The notes under the pieces: model-generated
Databases searched by the model: none
What the model saw: the letters and a program-made list of their open reading frames with translations, nothing else
What the model was told of the DNA's origin: nothing
Part shown: positions 8,297 through 17,456 of the stretch, in pieces
Layout: each line of letters starts with the position of its first letter
Numbering within the stretch: the stretch's first letter is position 1
Source: Luteolibacter flavescens
GTDB taxonomy: Bacteria > Verrucomicrobiota > Verrucomicrobiia > Verrucomicrobiales > Akkermansiaceae
Length of the DNA stretch: 64,000 nucleotides
Reading direction: 5' to 3'
Assembly (NCBI RefSeq): GCF_025950085.1
Contig: NZ_JAPDDS010000001.1
Span: forward strand, 124,001 to 188,000
Program-made: the position numbers and the translations under genes

Positions 8297-10567
8297 TTAG
8301 AAGGTGACTTCCACGCCGCCGAAGAGCGTCTGCCCGGCATTGCCGCGCGGGCCCTGCGGGTGGCGGCTCACCAGTCCGCGTTCGTCGAAGAGATTCTGCA
8401 CTCCGCCCACGAGCTTGAGATTGTCATTCACCCGGTAGTGGCCGGTGAGGTCCACGAGCACGAGCGAGTCGATCTTGCCATTTACGGCGCTCGGGATGCC
8501 GGTGGGCGTAGTGCCATTCCACCCGGTGCCCCAGGTGCTGCTCATGTAGCTGGCATCCAGATTCACGGCCCACTTCTCCCCGGTGATGCCGACGCCGACG
8601 GCGAGTCGCCATTCCGGGATGTAGGGGATCTCATTGTCATCCACCGCACCAGCGAAGAGGCCACCGGTCAGGCGCTGGCCGGCCGGCACGTCGAAGCGTG
8701 CGTGGGTGTAGGTGGCGCTGGCATAGACCGGCACGCCGAAGCCCCAGCCTGCTGCCTCACCCGCATCGTATTCCACGAGCGTTTCGAGACCGTATGAGGT
8801 GGCTTCACCCACGTTCTGGTCAGGCAGCACATTGCCTGTGGAGACACCGATCTGAGGGGTGATGAGATCGTCGAAGGCGGTGTAGAAGCCGACGACTTCC
8901 GCGCGGAAAGCCTCCTGCTGGTGACGGTAGCCGATCTCGTAGCCGAGGCTGGTCTCGGCATCTGCACCGGACATGTAGCCTGCTGTATTCGGCGGGCTGG
9001 AGCCGCGATAGATGCCCGCGAAGATCGAGTTGCAATCATCGAGCAGGTAGTTGAGGCCGACGCCACCCATGACGAGATGCTCGTCTCCGGAGCGGCTCAC
9101 ACCTGCGGGCGTCGTGTTCTCCCAGTCGATGAATTCGTAGCGGAAGCCGGGACGGATGGTGAGTTGGCCGAGCTTGATCTCATCCTCGATGAAGGTGGCG
9201 ATGGCGGTGGTTTCTTCCAGTGCATTTGGCGTGCGACCGGCGGCACGCGAGACCTCGTAGAAGCCGCCATTCCCATTCGAGCGCAGGCGAACGTCCTGAC
9301 CTTCACCCGTCACGCTGTCGTAGTGAACGCGTGCACCGAGCGCGAGGTCGTGCTCGAGGGAGCCCGTTTCGAAGCGGATGTTCGCTTGGTTTTGCCAGCC
9401 ATAGGATTCGTGGAAGCGGATGTTCGACAGACGTCGGATGGTTCCGTCGCCGTAGCCCTGCAGCACCGCGAGCGCGGCGGGATTCAGCAGCGCGCTGGCG
9501 ATGGGGATATTCGTGCCGCCACCGATCGCGTCGTTCGCTCCGAGACGAACGTCATTCAGACGGAAGAACGCGCGATTGAATTCGTTGTAGTAGAGTGCGC
9601 TTTCGAGGCGAAGGCTGTCGCTCGGCTCCGCGATCCACTTGAAGTACGAGCGAGTTGCGTCCGAGTCGAAGGTGTCGAAGGCATTTCCAGCATAGCGCCG
9701 GTCGTAGTTCGCACGCAGGTCCTGCTCGGTCACGCCCGGGTAGGAGTCGTCCATGTCGAAGTCAGTGTAGCCCACCTTCACTTCGAAGCGCTGCTTCAGC
9801 GCGGTATTCGGCTCCCAGAAGAACTTCAGCATCGGCTCCAGCAGATCCATGCCCGCGGTGGCACCGGAGCCATCCAGCTCGCGGAAGCCGTCGCTGGATT
9901 GGTGGTGGAGTTCCAAGAGGTAGCCGAAGCGGCCCGACTCAGTCTCCACCGTGTCTCCGCTCCACATGTGGTTGAAGAACGTGTTGTCGGTCCCGAAGGT
10001 GTTGCGGGAAAAAAATCGCGGGCCATCACCTTCCGGGATCGGCGTGGAGAGGAAATTGACGACACCGCCGGTGGTCTGCGGGCCATACTTCACCTGGCTG
10101 GAACCCTTCAGGATTTCCACGCCGGCCATGCGTCCGACCTTCGGCGAGTAGTAGGCGGAGGGATTTGAGTAAGGCGAGGGCGCGGTGAGGATTCCGTCCT
10201 CCATCAGCGTCACCTTGTTGCTCCGGTTCCCATCCACGCCGCGGATGGAGATATTCAGGAAATTGCCGTAGCTGTCCTCGTCGCGGACGTAGATGCCGGG
10301 TGTCTTTGCGACCACCTTCGAGAAGTTCGTGTAGCCGCGCTCGCGGAATTCGTCCGCGCCGATGTAGGCAGCGGAGCCGGAGAGCGTCCATGCCTGCTCC
10401 GTGCTGCCGACGACGGTCAGTGGTTCGAGCAGGGTGGGGGACGTCGTGGCGGTGGACGGGGTGACAGGCTTGTCGACGTCTTGACCGCGGCTCACATGGG
10501 CGAGGGGCAGGGTGGCTGCGCAGGCGAGCAGGCAGTATCTACGGATCATGGTGTTGTTATTGGGCAT
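8297..10567 (-). CDS. TonB-dependent outer-membrane receptor (FecA-like)
   Basis: 756 residues: signal peptide (about 1-28), plug domain (about 45-170) with the typical run from LEPLTVVGS through VVAKTPGIYVRDED, ISIRGVDGNRSNKVTLMEDG and VEILKGSSQVKYGPQTTGGVVNF, then a 22-strand-type barrel ending in an aromatic GGVEVTF, the usual BAM recognition end. Overall character is closest to ferric-siderophore/dicitrate receptors; the ligand cannot be told from sequence alone. It follows a response regulator-sensor kinase pair on the same strand by 136 bp, so a ligand-responsive two-component circuit is inferred. Confidence 0.9.
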   Translation of the reverse strand: MPNNNTMIRRYCLLACAATLPLAHVSRGQDVDKPVTPSTATTSPTLLEPLTVVGSTEQAWTLSGSAAYIGADEFRERGYTNFSKVVAKTPGIYVRDEDSYGNFLNISIRGVDGNRSNKVTLMEDGILTAPSPYSNPSAYYSPKVGRMAGVEILKGSSQVKYGPQTTGGVVNFLSTPIPEGDGPRFFSRNTFGTDNTFFNHMWSGDTVETESGRFGYLLELHHQSSDGFRELDGSGATAGMDLLEPMLKFFWEPNTALKQRFEVKVGYTDFDMDDSYPGVTEQDLRANYDRRYAGNAFDTFDSDATRSYFKWIAEPSDSLRLESALYYNEFNRAFFRLNDVRLGANDAIGGGTNIPIASALLNPAALAVLQGYGDGTIRRLSNIRFHESYGWQNQANIRFETGSLEHDLALGARVHYDSVTGEGQDVRLRSNGNGGFYEVSRAAGRTPNALEETTAIATFIEDEIKLGQLTIRPGFRYEFIDWENTTPAGVSRSGDEHLVMGGVGLNYLLDDCNSIFAGIYRGSSPPNTAGYMSGADAETSLGYEIGYRHQQEAFRAEVVGFYTAFDDLITPQIGVSTGNVLPDQNVGEATSYGLETLVEYDAGEAAGWGFGVPVYASATYTHARFDVPAGQRLTGGLFAGAVDDNEIPYIPEWRLAVGVGITGEKWAVNLDASYMSSTWGTGWNGTTPTGIPSAVNGKIDSLVLVDLTGHYRVNDNLKLVGGVQNLFDERGLVSRHPQGPRGNAGQTLFGGVEVTF

Positions 10568-10669
10568 TGCTTCGGTGATTCACCGCCTCCTTCCGGAAAC
10601 GGAGCCCCGCATTCCGCGAGGGGTGTCCGAGCAACCTAACAACCCGATCTTTAGAAAATCATTAGGGTG

Positions 10670-10684
10670 TGAGAATTGATCTCA
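10670..10684. promoter_or_regulatory. inverted repeat upstream of the receptor gene
   Basis: TGAGA-ATTGA-TCTCA lies about 105 bp before the receptor start, in an A+T-rich island of the gap after the sensor kinase gene. It is a candidate binding site for the neighbouring OmpR-type regulator or for a metal regulator. It does not match a full Fur box. Confidence 0.35.
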
Positions 10685-10703
10685 ATAGAGTGCAGTCCAC
10701 GTA

Positions 10704-12152
10704 TTATGAGTGGCTTGCGATTTGTGCTTTCACCCGGAAAGTGAAAGTTGCCAGCTTATCGCCTACTTCTAGCTCCAATGTTCCGCCGAGACGGTAGGCA
10801 ATCTCCCTAGCCAGCGGAAGACCCAGCCCCGCGCCGGGAGCATTCACGGAAACCCGGCGTCCGCGCTCGAAAGGCCGGAAGATCCGCTCGGCATCGCCTG
10901 CCTCGAGATCACCGCGGCTATTCGCGACCTTCAGGGTGAAGCATGACTCCTGCATGCCGAGCGAAACAAGGATCCGTCCTCCGCGCGGCGTGTAGCGGAA
11001 TGCATTCTCGACCATATTCTGGACGATGATCTGGAACATGCCACCGTCTCCATTCAATACGATCTTCTCCGCTGGATAGCTCACCTCCAAGTGCAGGCCA
11101 TGATCCGGCTGCGAGGTTGCGGCTTCAAGAACCGACCTGACGATAGGTCCGGGCTCGTAGGGCAGTGCCGGCATCTCATCGATCCCGCCGCGCAGCCGCG
11201 CCAGGCTCATGAGGCTATTGATGGTGACGCGGATCTCGCGGGTGACGGCAAGCGCGGAGCCGATGCGGCGGTGAAGATCCTCGCCATCCTTCGGCTTCGA
11301 GTGTGCGACTTCCAGGATGGCATGGATGCCGGAGATGGGAGTGCGCAGTTGATGGGCGGCGCTGAAGGCAAACTCCTTCTCATGCGCTCGCGCCAGCTCG
11401 ACACGTTCCAGCGTGGAATTGAACGCGGTGGCCAGGCCTATGACTTCGACCGGAAGATCATCGGGGATCTCCGGCAAGGGAGTGCCGACCTCGGTGGAGC
11501 GCTTCACGAGATTGGCGACCAGGCGGTCGATGGGCGCGAGCGTCCACCGGATGATCAGATAGATGCCCACGCAGATCGCCACCAGCGTGAGCAGCCCGGA
11601 CTTCGCCAGCCGATGGCGCGTGGCCTTCAGTTCGGCGTCGAGCCCGGCGGTTTCGCGGGCGCAGACGACGACCTGCGGATAGTCCTCGATCCTGAGGATT
11701 TCTCCACGCCGTTCCATCTCGGCACGGCCGTAGTGATTCGTGAAGGGATAGTGACGCAGCCCGAGTGCGCGTCCGCTCTCTCCGTCTGCCAGCACCACGT
11801 CCCGGAAGACCGGCTCGTCCAGCGCGCCATGGAAATAGGGAAGATCATGGCCTCCCAGATCCGGCGAGCGCGTCGTGGCGGACGTCCTCTCGTCCCAGAA
11901 CTGGAACAAGCCGTCGAGCCCCAGCCCGCCGCTGGATTCCAGAGCCTCCTGCCATTCATAGACGATCCCTCCCGCTTCCAGTTCCGCGGACTTGGAAAGC
12001 AGGATCGCGGATCTCATCAGTTGCTCGTCCAACTGCTCGCGAAGGGATCGCTCGACCTCGTGGTAGATGGTGAGCTTCGACCAGCCGAGCACCGCGCTCA
12101 CGATGAGCACGCAGCCCAGCATGAGGCGACGGCGGATGGACGGGCGCTTCAT
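10704..12152 (-). CDS. membrane sensor histidine kinase
   Basis: 482 residues. TM1 about 10-27, periplasmic domain to about 185, TM2 about 185-203 (LVAICVGIYLIIRWTLAPID), then HAMP, HisKA with the phospho-His in FSAAHQLRTPISG (about 265), and HATPase_c with N box MVENAFRYTP and G box GAGLGLPLAREIA. The start ATG overlaps the stop of the response regulator gene (ATGA), so the two are translationally coupled. It belongs to the QseC/PmrB-like, OmpR-partner group. The stimulus is unknown; the downstream TonB-dependent receptor suggests a metal, siderophore or other imported ligand. Confidence 0.92.
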   Translation of the reverse strand: MKRPSIRRRLMLGCVLIVSAVLGWSKLTIYHEVERSLREQLDEQLMRSAILLSKSAELEAGGIVYEWQEALESSGGLGLDGLFQFWDERTSATTRSPDLGGHDLPYFHGALDEPVFRDVVLADGESGRALGLRHYPFTNHYGRAEMERRGEILRIEDYPQVVVCARETAGLDAELKATRHRLAKSGLLTLVAICVGIYLIIRWTLAPIDRLVANLVKRSTEVGTPLPEIPDDLPVEVIGLATAFNSTLERVELARAHEKEFAFSAAHQLRTPISGIHAILEVAHSKPKDGEDLHRRIGSALAVTREIRVTINSLMSLARLRGGIDEMPALPYEPGPIVRSVLEAATSQPDHGLHLEVSYPAEKIVLNGDGGMFQIIVQNMVENAFRYTPRGGRILVSLGMQESCFTLKVANSRGDLEAGDAERIFRPFERGRRVSVNAPGAGLGLPLAREIAYRLGGTLELEVGDKLATFTFRVKAQIASHS

Positions 12153-12826
12153 TCCTGGGCTGCTCCGATCACGAAGCCATGGCCCCGGCGCGTGGTGATG
12201 AGGTCCGGCAACCCGTGGGCGGTCAGCTTTTTCCTCAGGTAGGTGAGACAGACGTCGATCTTGTTAGATCCGCTGTCGCCATGATCGTGGTAGATGTGCG
12301 CCTGGATGTCCGCACGCGACACCGTCTCGCCCTGACGATGGGCGAGGTATTCGAGCAGCTTGAATTCCAGTGGTGTCAGCGGGATCGGCTTGCCGGAGAA
12401 GGTGACCAGCTTCTTGGCGGAATTGATCGTGAGGTCGCCGATGGTGAACTCGGATTTTTCCAGTGCGAATTTCCGTCGCACCAGCACCCGGACACGCGCC
12501 ACCAGTTCGGCGAGATCGAAGGGCTTCACCAGATAGTCGTCCGCCCCGGCATCGAGGCCCTCGATCCTCTGGGAGACCGCGTCCTTCGCGCTGATGATGA
12601 TCACCGGTGTCTTGTCATGCAGGTCCCGCAGCTTCCGGAGGATGGTGAGGCCGTCGATCTCCGGCAGCATGAGATCAAGCACGATCACGTCGTAGGCGTA
12701 GTTCGACGCGTGCCAAAGGCCGACGTCTCCGGTGCCGCTTTCATCGACGACGAACCCGGCATCCCAGAGCCATTCGCGGATGCTGGTTCGCAGCGGGAGG
12801 TAGTCTTCGATCAGGAGGCAGCGCAT
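12149..12826 (-). CDS. OmpR/PhoB-type response regulator
   Basis: 225 residues. Receiver domain with acidic pocket ED at 7-8, phospho-acceptor Asp51 in VLDLMLPEIDG, Thr/Ser in IIISAK and Lys in YLVKPFD. The C-terminal winged helix ends with LTYLRKKL and the wing RRGHGFVI. It is the first gene of regulator-kinase-receptor and overlaps the kinase by four bases. Confidence 0.94.
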   Translation of the reverse strand: MRCLLIEDYLPLRTSIREWLWDAGFVVDESGTGDVGLWHASNYAYDVIVLDLMLPEIDGLTILRKLRDLHDKTPVIIISAKDAVSQRIEGLDAGADDYLVKPFDLAELVARVRVLVRRKFALEKSEFTIGDLTINSAKKLVTFSGKPIPLTPLEFKLLEYLAHRQGETVSRADIQAHIYHDHGDSGSNKIDVCLTYLRKKLTAHGLPDLITTRRGHGFVIGAAQE

Positions 12827-13038
12827 GGCACGTCACCGGGGAAGCCCGGATAAAAGGGCGGGCTTTCGCGGCAGTGATGGGGGCGGGCACCGTCGCTTGC
12901 CAAGTCTATTTCGCCAGGAGCGCAGGTGGCGCGGTTTGGATTTCCAGCGATCCACCGTGGTTCGGGAATCCGGCGGCGACCGCTCCATGTCGGCATTTTC
13001 CCATTTCCGCACCATGCATTCTGGGCTCTCTTCTTCCC

Positions 13039-14622
13039 GTGCCGCCAAAAGACCATGAGACCAAGCTGGGAGTCGTAATCGTCCGCAATCCGACCGTGGA
13101 TGACATCCCGGCGATCCTGGCGTTGCACAAGCGCTGCTTCCCGCGCGAGAGCGATGCCGGCGGGCCGTGGAATGAGAAGCACCTGCGCTCCCACCTCCAT
13201 GTCTTCCCGGAAGGTCAGCTCATTGCGGAGAAAGATGGCAAGATCCTCGGCGCGGCTTCCTCGCTGATCGTCTCGCTCGGGCGGAATCCGCTGCGCAAGC
13301 ACACCTACGACGGCGTGACGGATGCAGGCTATTTCTACAACCACGACCCGCAGGGCGACACGCTCTACGGGGCAGATGTGTACGTCGATCCGGACGCGCG
13401 GAAGTTCGGCGTGGGAGCTGCGCTCTATGCCGCGCGGCGCGACTTGTGCCGCCGCCTGAATCTCCGCCGGATCCTCGCCGGGGCACGGCTCTGGAACTAC
13501 GACGAGCACGCCGCTCGCCTGACGCCGGAGGAATACGTCTGGCAGGTGCAGGACGGAAAGATCCCGGACCCGGTGCTCGGCTTCCAGATCAAGCAAGGCT
13601 TCGCCGTCCGCGGCATCATGCCGAACTACCTCCACGACCATCGCTCGCGTGACCACGCGGCGCTGATCGAGTGGATCAATCCGGAGTACCAGGCCCATGG
13701 CGAGCTTTCGACGAAGGTGCGCGTGGCATGCGTGCAGTACCAGATGCGGAAGGTCGCGGACTTCGAGGACTTCGCGAATCAGGTCCGCTACTTCGTCGAG
13801 ACCGCGGGCGAGGACTACGGCGCGGAGTTCGTGCTCTTCCCGGAGTTCCTCACCGTCCAGCTACTCAGTGCGCTGGAGCCGCTCGGTTCGCGCGAGGGCA
13901 TCCGCAAGCTCTCTGAATACACGGCGCAATTCATCGAGCTGATGAGCGGCCTCGCGCGTCAGCAGGGACTCTATCTCATCGCCGGCTCACACCCGGTGGC
14001 GCAGCCCGACGGCCGTCTGGAAAACACCGCGATGATCTTCAAGCCGGACGGCACCTACGCGTCCCAGCCGAAGCTGCACATCACGCCTTCCGAGAAAACA
14101 TGGTGGGGCATCTCCGGTGGCGATTCGCTGATCGTGCTCCAGACGCCGAAGGCAAAGATCGGTGTGCTGATCTGCTACGATGTCGAGTTCCCGGAAGCCG
14201 CCCGCTACCTCGCGGACCGCGGCGTGGAGATCCTCTTCATCCCGTATTGCACGGACAATCGCCAGGGCTACCTCCGCGTCAGCCTGTGCGCCGCTGCGCG
14301 CGCCATCGAAAACCAGATCTACGTCGCCACGGCTGGCGTTGTCGGGAATCTGCCGGACGTGCCAGCGATGGACATCCACTACGGTCGCGCGGCGGTCTTC
14401 ACGCCAAGCGACTTCGAGTTCGCACGCGACGGCATCCAGGCAGAGGCCGATGCGAATGTGGAGACGATGCTCGTGACCGATCTCGACATCACTGACCTCT
14501 ATCGCTCGCGCCTCAATGGCAGCGTGACTCCGGTCACGGACCGCCGCACGGATCTCTTCGAATTCCACAACAAGCTCTCGAACGAGATCATCGCGCCGGG
14601 CGTGCAAGAGGGGCACCTGTGA
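13039..14622 (+). CDS. GNAT acetyltransferase-nitrilase (carbon-nitrogen hydrolase) fusion
   Basis: About 527 residues from GTG 13039. The frame is open from 12874 but the extra 55 residues look non-coding. Residues about 10-220 form a GNAT domain (DVYVDPDARKFGVGAALYAA is the acetyl-CoA loop region). From about 225 on there is a nitrilase-superfamily domain with the Glu-Lys-Cys triad: Glu269 in LFPEF, Lys345 in PKLHITP, Cys379 in VLICYDVEFPE. Such GNAT-nitrilase fusions occur in several phyla and their substrate is not established; an amide formed or cleaved next to an acyl transfer is likely. It stands alone, convergent with the next gene. Confidence 0.9.
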   Translation: MPPKDHETKLGVVIVRNPTVDDIPAILALHKRCFPRESDAGGPWNEKHLRSHLHVFPEGQLIAEKDGKILGAASSLIVSLGRNPLRKHTYDGVTDAGYFYNHDPQGDTLYGADVYVDPDARKFGVGAALYAARRDLCRRLNLRRILAGARLWNYDEHAARLTPEEYVWQVQDGKIPDPVLGFQIKQGFAVRGIMPNYLHDHRSRDHAALIEWINPEYQAHGELSTKVRVACVQYQMRKVADFEDFANQVRYFVETAGEDYGAEFVLFPEFLTVQLLSALEPLGSREGIRKLSEYTAQFIELMSGLARQQGLYLIAGSHPVAQPDGRLENTAMIFKPDGTYASQPKLHITPSEKTWWGISGGDSLIVLQTPKAKIGVLICYDVEFPEAARYLADRGVEILFIPYCTDNRQGYLRVSLCAAARAIENQIYVATAGVVGNLPDVPAMDIHYGRAAVFTPSDFEFARDGIQAEADANVETMLVTDLDITDLYRSRLNGSVTPVTDRRTDLFEFHNKLSNEIIAPGVQEGHL

Positions 14623-14641
14623 CAGGCGGCGTGGGCCGTGG

Positions 14642-15568
14642 TTACTCCTCGTCGTCCTCGAGATCGCCTTCCGACATCATCTTCTCGGTCATCTCCAGAT
14701 TCACGAGCTGCATTTCCTTGAGTTGCTGGCGATAATCCTTCAGTGCGGCTAGCTGGGGTTCATCAAGGAAGGTGGCGGCCTCCTTCATGAGTGCTTGCTC
14801 CTGGGATTCCCAATGCCGCTCAAAGCTCGTCACCAGACCGCCGTCGCCTGCGGCATCCACCGCGGGCGAGGTGATGCGCGCCTGATAGAGCGCATCGACG
14901 AGCTTGCCCTCCGCGGCCTTGTCGAGGGCCGCGTTCTTTGCGCCGAAGGTCGCGCGGATGCCGTCGAGCTGCTGGCGCTCCGGGATGCGGTTCTTGTAAT
15001 CGGCGAGGCGTTTCGAGTCTTCCTCGCTGTTGAGAAAGGTCGTGATGGTCTCCTCGTTTGCCTTCTTTCGCTCTTCGAGTTCCCGCGCCATCGCCTCGCG
15101 CTCTTCCGGCGTGGCGTTCGCCATCTTCATGCCCAACTCCTGCTGGTCCGCCATTTCCTGGCCAAGCAGCGTTCTGAAATAGTCCGTCTCGTCCTTGGTC
15201 AGGCCGAGGGTGTCGATGTAGTCTTCATACATCATCACCACGGCAGTCTTCACGCCCTGGTTCATCATCGCTTTGCCCGCAGGGAGGTCCCACATCTTGC
15301 GGACACTTTTTGCGATCATTTCCTCATTCACGCCTGAGGACGTCCCGGTCTGGGCTCTGCGATCACCCGCTTTCGTCGGCGCGTTCGTCTGGCCGTTCGC
15401 GGTAACTGAGGCGCTTGCCAGAGTCTTGCCGTGCGTGGTCGGGAGGTGCGTCGGGGGCTTGCGGGCCTCCTCCAATTCGCGCCGCAGCGACGAGATCCGC
15501 GATTCTTCGATCACGAGCGTTACGGCGACCGCTGCGATGACGAGGCCGAGGGTGGGGAGAGACTTCAC
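14642..15568 (-). CDS. membrane-anchored coiled-coil protein, function unknown
   Basis: About 308 residues from GTG 15568. The longer open frame would start at 15649, before and through the terminator of truB, so it is rejected. An N-terminal helix (LPTLGLVIAAVAVTLVI) anchors the protein. Two similar helical repeats follow, each with an LT/L..E...LL signature (LGLTKDETDYFRTLLGQE; LDEPQLAALKDYRQQLKEM), separated by charged coiled coil. Related helical repeats recur in many Verrucomicrobia secreted proteins and loosely resemble LTxxQ/Spy-type chaperones; no function is assigned. The C-terminus is acidic (EGDLEDDEE). Confidence 0.65.
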   Translation of the reverse strand: MKSLPTLGLVIAAVAVTLVIEESRISSLRRELEEARKPPTHLPTTHGKTLASASVTANGQTNAPTKAGDRRAQTGTSSGVNEEMIAKSVRKMWDLPAGKAMMNQGVKTAVVMMYEDYIDTLGLTKDETDYFRTLLGQEMADQQELGMKMANATPEEREAMARELEERKKANEETITTFLNSEEDSKRLADYKNRIPERQQLDGIRATFGAKNAALDKAAEGKLVDALYQARITSPAVDAAGDGGLVTSFERHWESQEQALMKEAATFLDEPQLAALKDYRQQLKEMQLVNLEMTEKMMSEGDLEDDEE

Positions 15569-15609
15569 GTCGCCATGCTGGCGGAAAACGAAGCCCGTGG
15601 GAAGCCGCC

Positions 15610-15643
15610 AAAAAAATCGCGCCTCCAGCAACGGAGGCGCGAT
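15610..15643 (-). terminator. terminator of nrnA-truB
   Basis: An 11-bp perfect stem (ATCGCGCCTCC/GGAGGCGCGAT, 6-base loop) is followed on the minus strand by seven T. It lies 30 bp beyond the truB stop. Confidence 0.92.
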
Positions 15644-15671
15644 TGTCAATCGGATGGATGAACTGGAACGA

Positions 15672-16406
15672 TCAAGCGCCCCGCATCAGCGAGATCTCGG
15701 CGAGGCTCACGAGGCTCTTCCACAGGTCCTCGCGCGGCATCGTCTTGAGTTGGTCGACCGTGATGGCGCGGTCCAGCGTGAAGCGACCCGAGCGGGTCCG
15801 GCGCAGCGCGCTGAGGTGTGCCCCGCAGCCTAGCTTGCCGCCGATGTCGTGGGCGTAGGTGCGGACGTAGAAGCCCTTCGAGCAATTCACCGTGAAGTCC
15901 ACCTCGGGCAGCTCGATACGATGAACCTCGTACTTCGACACCGTCACCGGGCGCGGCTCGCGGACGACTTCCTGGCCCTTGCGCGCCAGCTTGTAGAGCG
16001 GCACGCCGTCCTTCTTGATCGCGGAGACCATCGGAGGGATCTGCTCGAAGGCACCGGTGAATTCACCGAAAGCCGCATCGATCTGCCCGGCACTGAAAGC
16101 CTGGACTTCCTTTTCCTCCAGCACGTCGCCCTGGCGATCCTGCGTGGAGGTCACCTTGCCCAGCGTGAGCGTGCCCTGGTATTCCTTGTCCTCGCTCATC
16201 AGGAGGTCCTGGATCTTCGTCGCGCGCTCGATGACCAGCATCAGCAGGCCGGTGGCCATGGGGTCGAGCGTGCCGCAGTGGCCGATCTTCTTCGTGCCCA
16301 GCGAGCGGCGGGCGATGGCGACCACGTCGTGCGAGGTCATGTCGGGCGCCTTGTCCACCAGCAGCACGCCGCTGGGAACCATCGGGCCGGGATTCGGTCG
16401 ATTCAT
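15672..16406 (-). CDS. truB: tRNA pseudouridine-55 synthase
   Basis: 244 residues from ATG 16406 (MNRPNPGPMVPSGVLLVDK). The frame extends to 16541 but that part overlaps nrnA. The catalytic Asp is in GHCGTLDPMATGLL; other family blocks are DKPxG-like DKAPDMTSHDVV, YKLARKGQ and the KGFYVRTYAHDIG motif. It modifies U55 in the T-loop of tRNAs. It begins 11 bp after nrnA, the pairing seen in many bacteria where both sit near rbfA/infB; those partners are not here. A strong terminator closes the unit. Confidence 0.95.
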   Translation of the reverse strand: MNRPNPGPMVPSGVLLVDKAPDMTSHDVVAIARRSLGTKKIGHCGTLDPMATGLLMLVIERATKIQDLLMSEDKEYQGTLTLGKVTSTQDRQGDVLEEKEVQAFSAGQIDAAFGEFTGAFEQIPPMVSAIKKDGVPLYKLARKGQEVVREPRPVTVSKYEVHRIELPEVDFTVNCSKGFYVRTYAHDIGGKLGCGAHLSALRRTRSGRFTLDRAITVDQLKTMPREDLWKSLVSLAEISLMRGA

Positions 16407-16417
16407 AGGGAAAGTTA

Positions 16418-17389
16418 TCAGGGAAGTGCGAGCTTCACGGCCTCCAGCACCCGCTCCTTCGCGGCGGAGAGCGGGCCGGTCATGCGGATGCCGGCTGCGA
16501 GCGCGTGACCGCCACCGCCGAACTGCATGCAGACATTGCACGCGTCCACCCGCGCATCCTTCGAGCGCATCGAGACGCGGATCTTGCCATCCGGCAGTTC
16601 CTCGAAAAAGAGCGCCACGATCACGCCGTCGATGCCGCGGATGATGTCGATGAGGCCCTCGCTGTCCTCGGGCTTCAGGCCGAGGTGGTCGCGGACCTCC
16701 ATCGTCAGATCCCAGTGGGCGACGCGACCATCGCCGGTCAGCTCCAGCGTATTCAGCAGCGCGCGCATCAGCTCCACGCGGCGATACGGGTTGTGATCGT
16801 AGGTGAGGGAATTGATGCGTCCCACATCCAAGCCACGGCGGATCAGGTCGGCCGCCATCAGGTAGGTTTCCTCGGTCGTGGAGGGATACTGGAAGGAGCC
16901 GGTGTCGGTCGAGACGGCCACGTAGATGGCATCGCGTGATGCATCCGGGAGCGGCAGGCCGAGCGTGGTGATCAGCTTGTAGAGGATCTGGCCGGTGGCC
17001 GGGCTGCTGGAGTCGATGTGGTTCAGATCGCCGTAGCAGGGGTTCGACTTGTGGTGGTCGATGTTCACCCAGAGCTTCGCCTTCGATGCCGCATTCAGCG
17101 CGTTGTCGCCGAGGCGCGGCTTGTTCGCAGTGTCGAGCGCGATGGCCACTTCCACATCGAGCGGCTCGGCTGGCGGCAGCTCGATGCGATGGGATTCCGG
17201 GAGGAAAACGAGGTTGTCGGGAAGTCCGTCCTCATTGATCAGCCGGACCTTCTTGCCCGCCGCTTCCAGCGCGAGTCCGAGCGCGAGCTGCGAGCCGATG
17301 GCATCGCCGTCCGGGCGCACGTGGCTGATGAGCACGAACGAGTCGTGCTTCGCGAATACTTCGCCGATTTCCTGATAGCTCGCGTTCAT
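16418..17389 (-). CDS. nrnA: DHH/DHHA1 phosphoesterase (NrnA-like oligoribonuclease / pAp phosphatase)
   Basis: 323 residues from ATG 17389; the longer frame to 17446 lacks family similarity. Metal-binding motifs of the DHH domain are ISHVRPDGDAIGS near the N-terminus, IALDTA, and NIDHHKSN. The C-terminal DHHA1 motif is GGGGHALAAGIR. The family degrades short oligoribonucleotides and often 3'-phosphoadenosine 5'-phosphate in the cytoplasm. It is the first gene of the nrnA-truB unit. Confidence 0.9.
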   Translation of the reverse strand: MNASYQEIGEVFAKHDSFVLISHVRPDGDAIGSQLALGLALEAAGKKVRLINEDGLPDNLVFLPESHRIELPPAEPLDVEVAIALDTANKPRLGDNALNAASKAKLWVNIDHHKSNPCYGDLNHIDSSSPATGQILYKLITTLGLPLPDASRDAIYVAVSTDTGSFQYPSTTEETYLMAADLIRRGLDVGRINSLTYDHNPYRRVELMRALLNTLELTGDGRVAHWDLTMEVRDHLGLKPEDSEGLIDIIRGIDGVIVALFFEELPDGKIRVSMRSKDARVDACNVCMQFGGGGHALAAGIRMTGPLSAAKERVLEAVKLALP

Positions 17390-17456
17390 GGTGTCCCGCG
17401 GAAGGGGGCGGGATTCTCCCGATGCGCCCCCCGCACGCAAGGACAAAGGCGACGCC

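Noticed and set aside
7851-8300. 149-codon ORF overlapping the small ORF at 7873
   Set aside because: Gly/Asp/Arg-rich shadow that runs through the receptor terminator.
10568-10703. Cobalamin riboswitch or Fur box before the TonB-dependent receptor
   Set aside because: No B12-box-like core and no 19-bp Fur palindrome; only a 5+5 inverted repeat.
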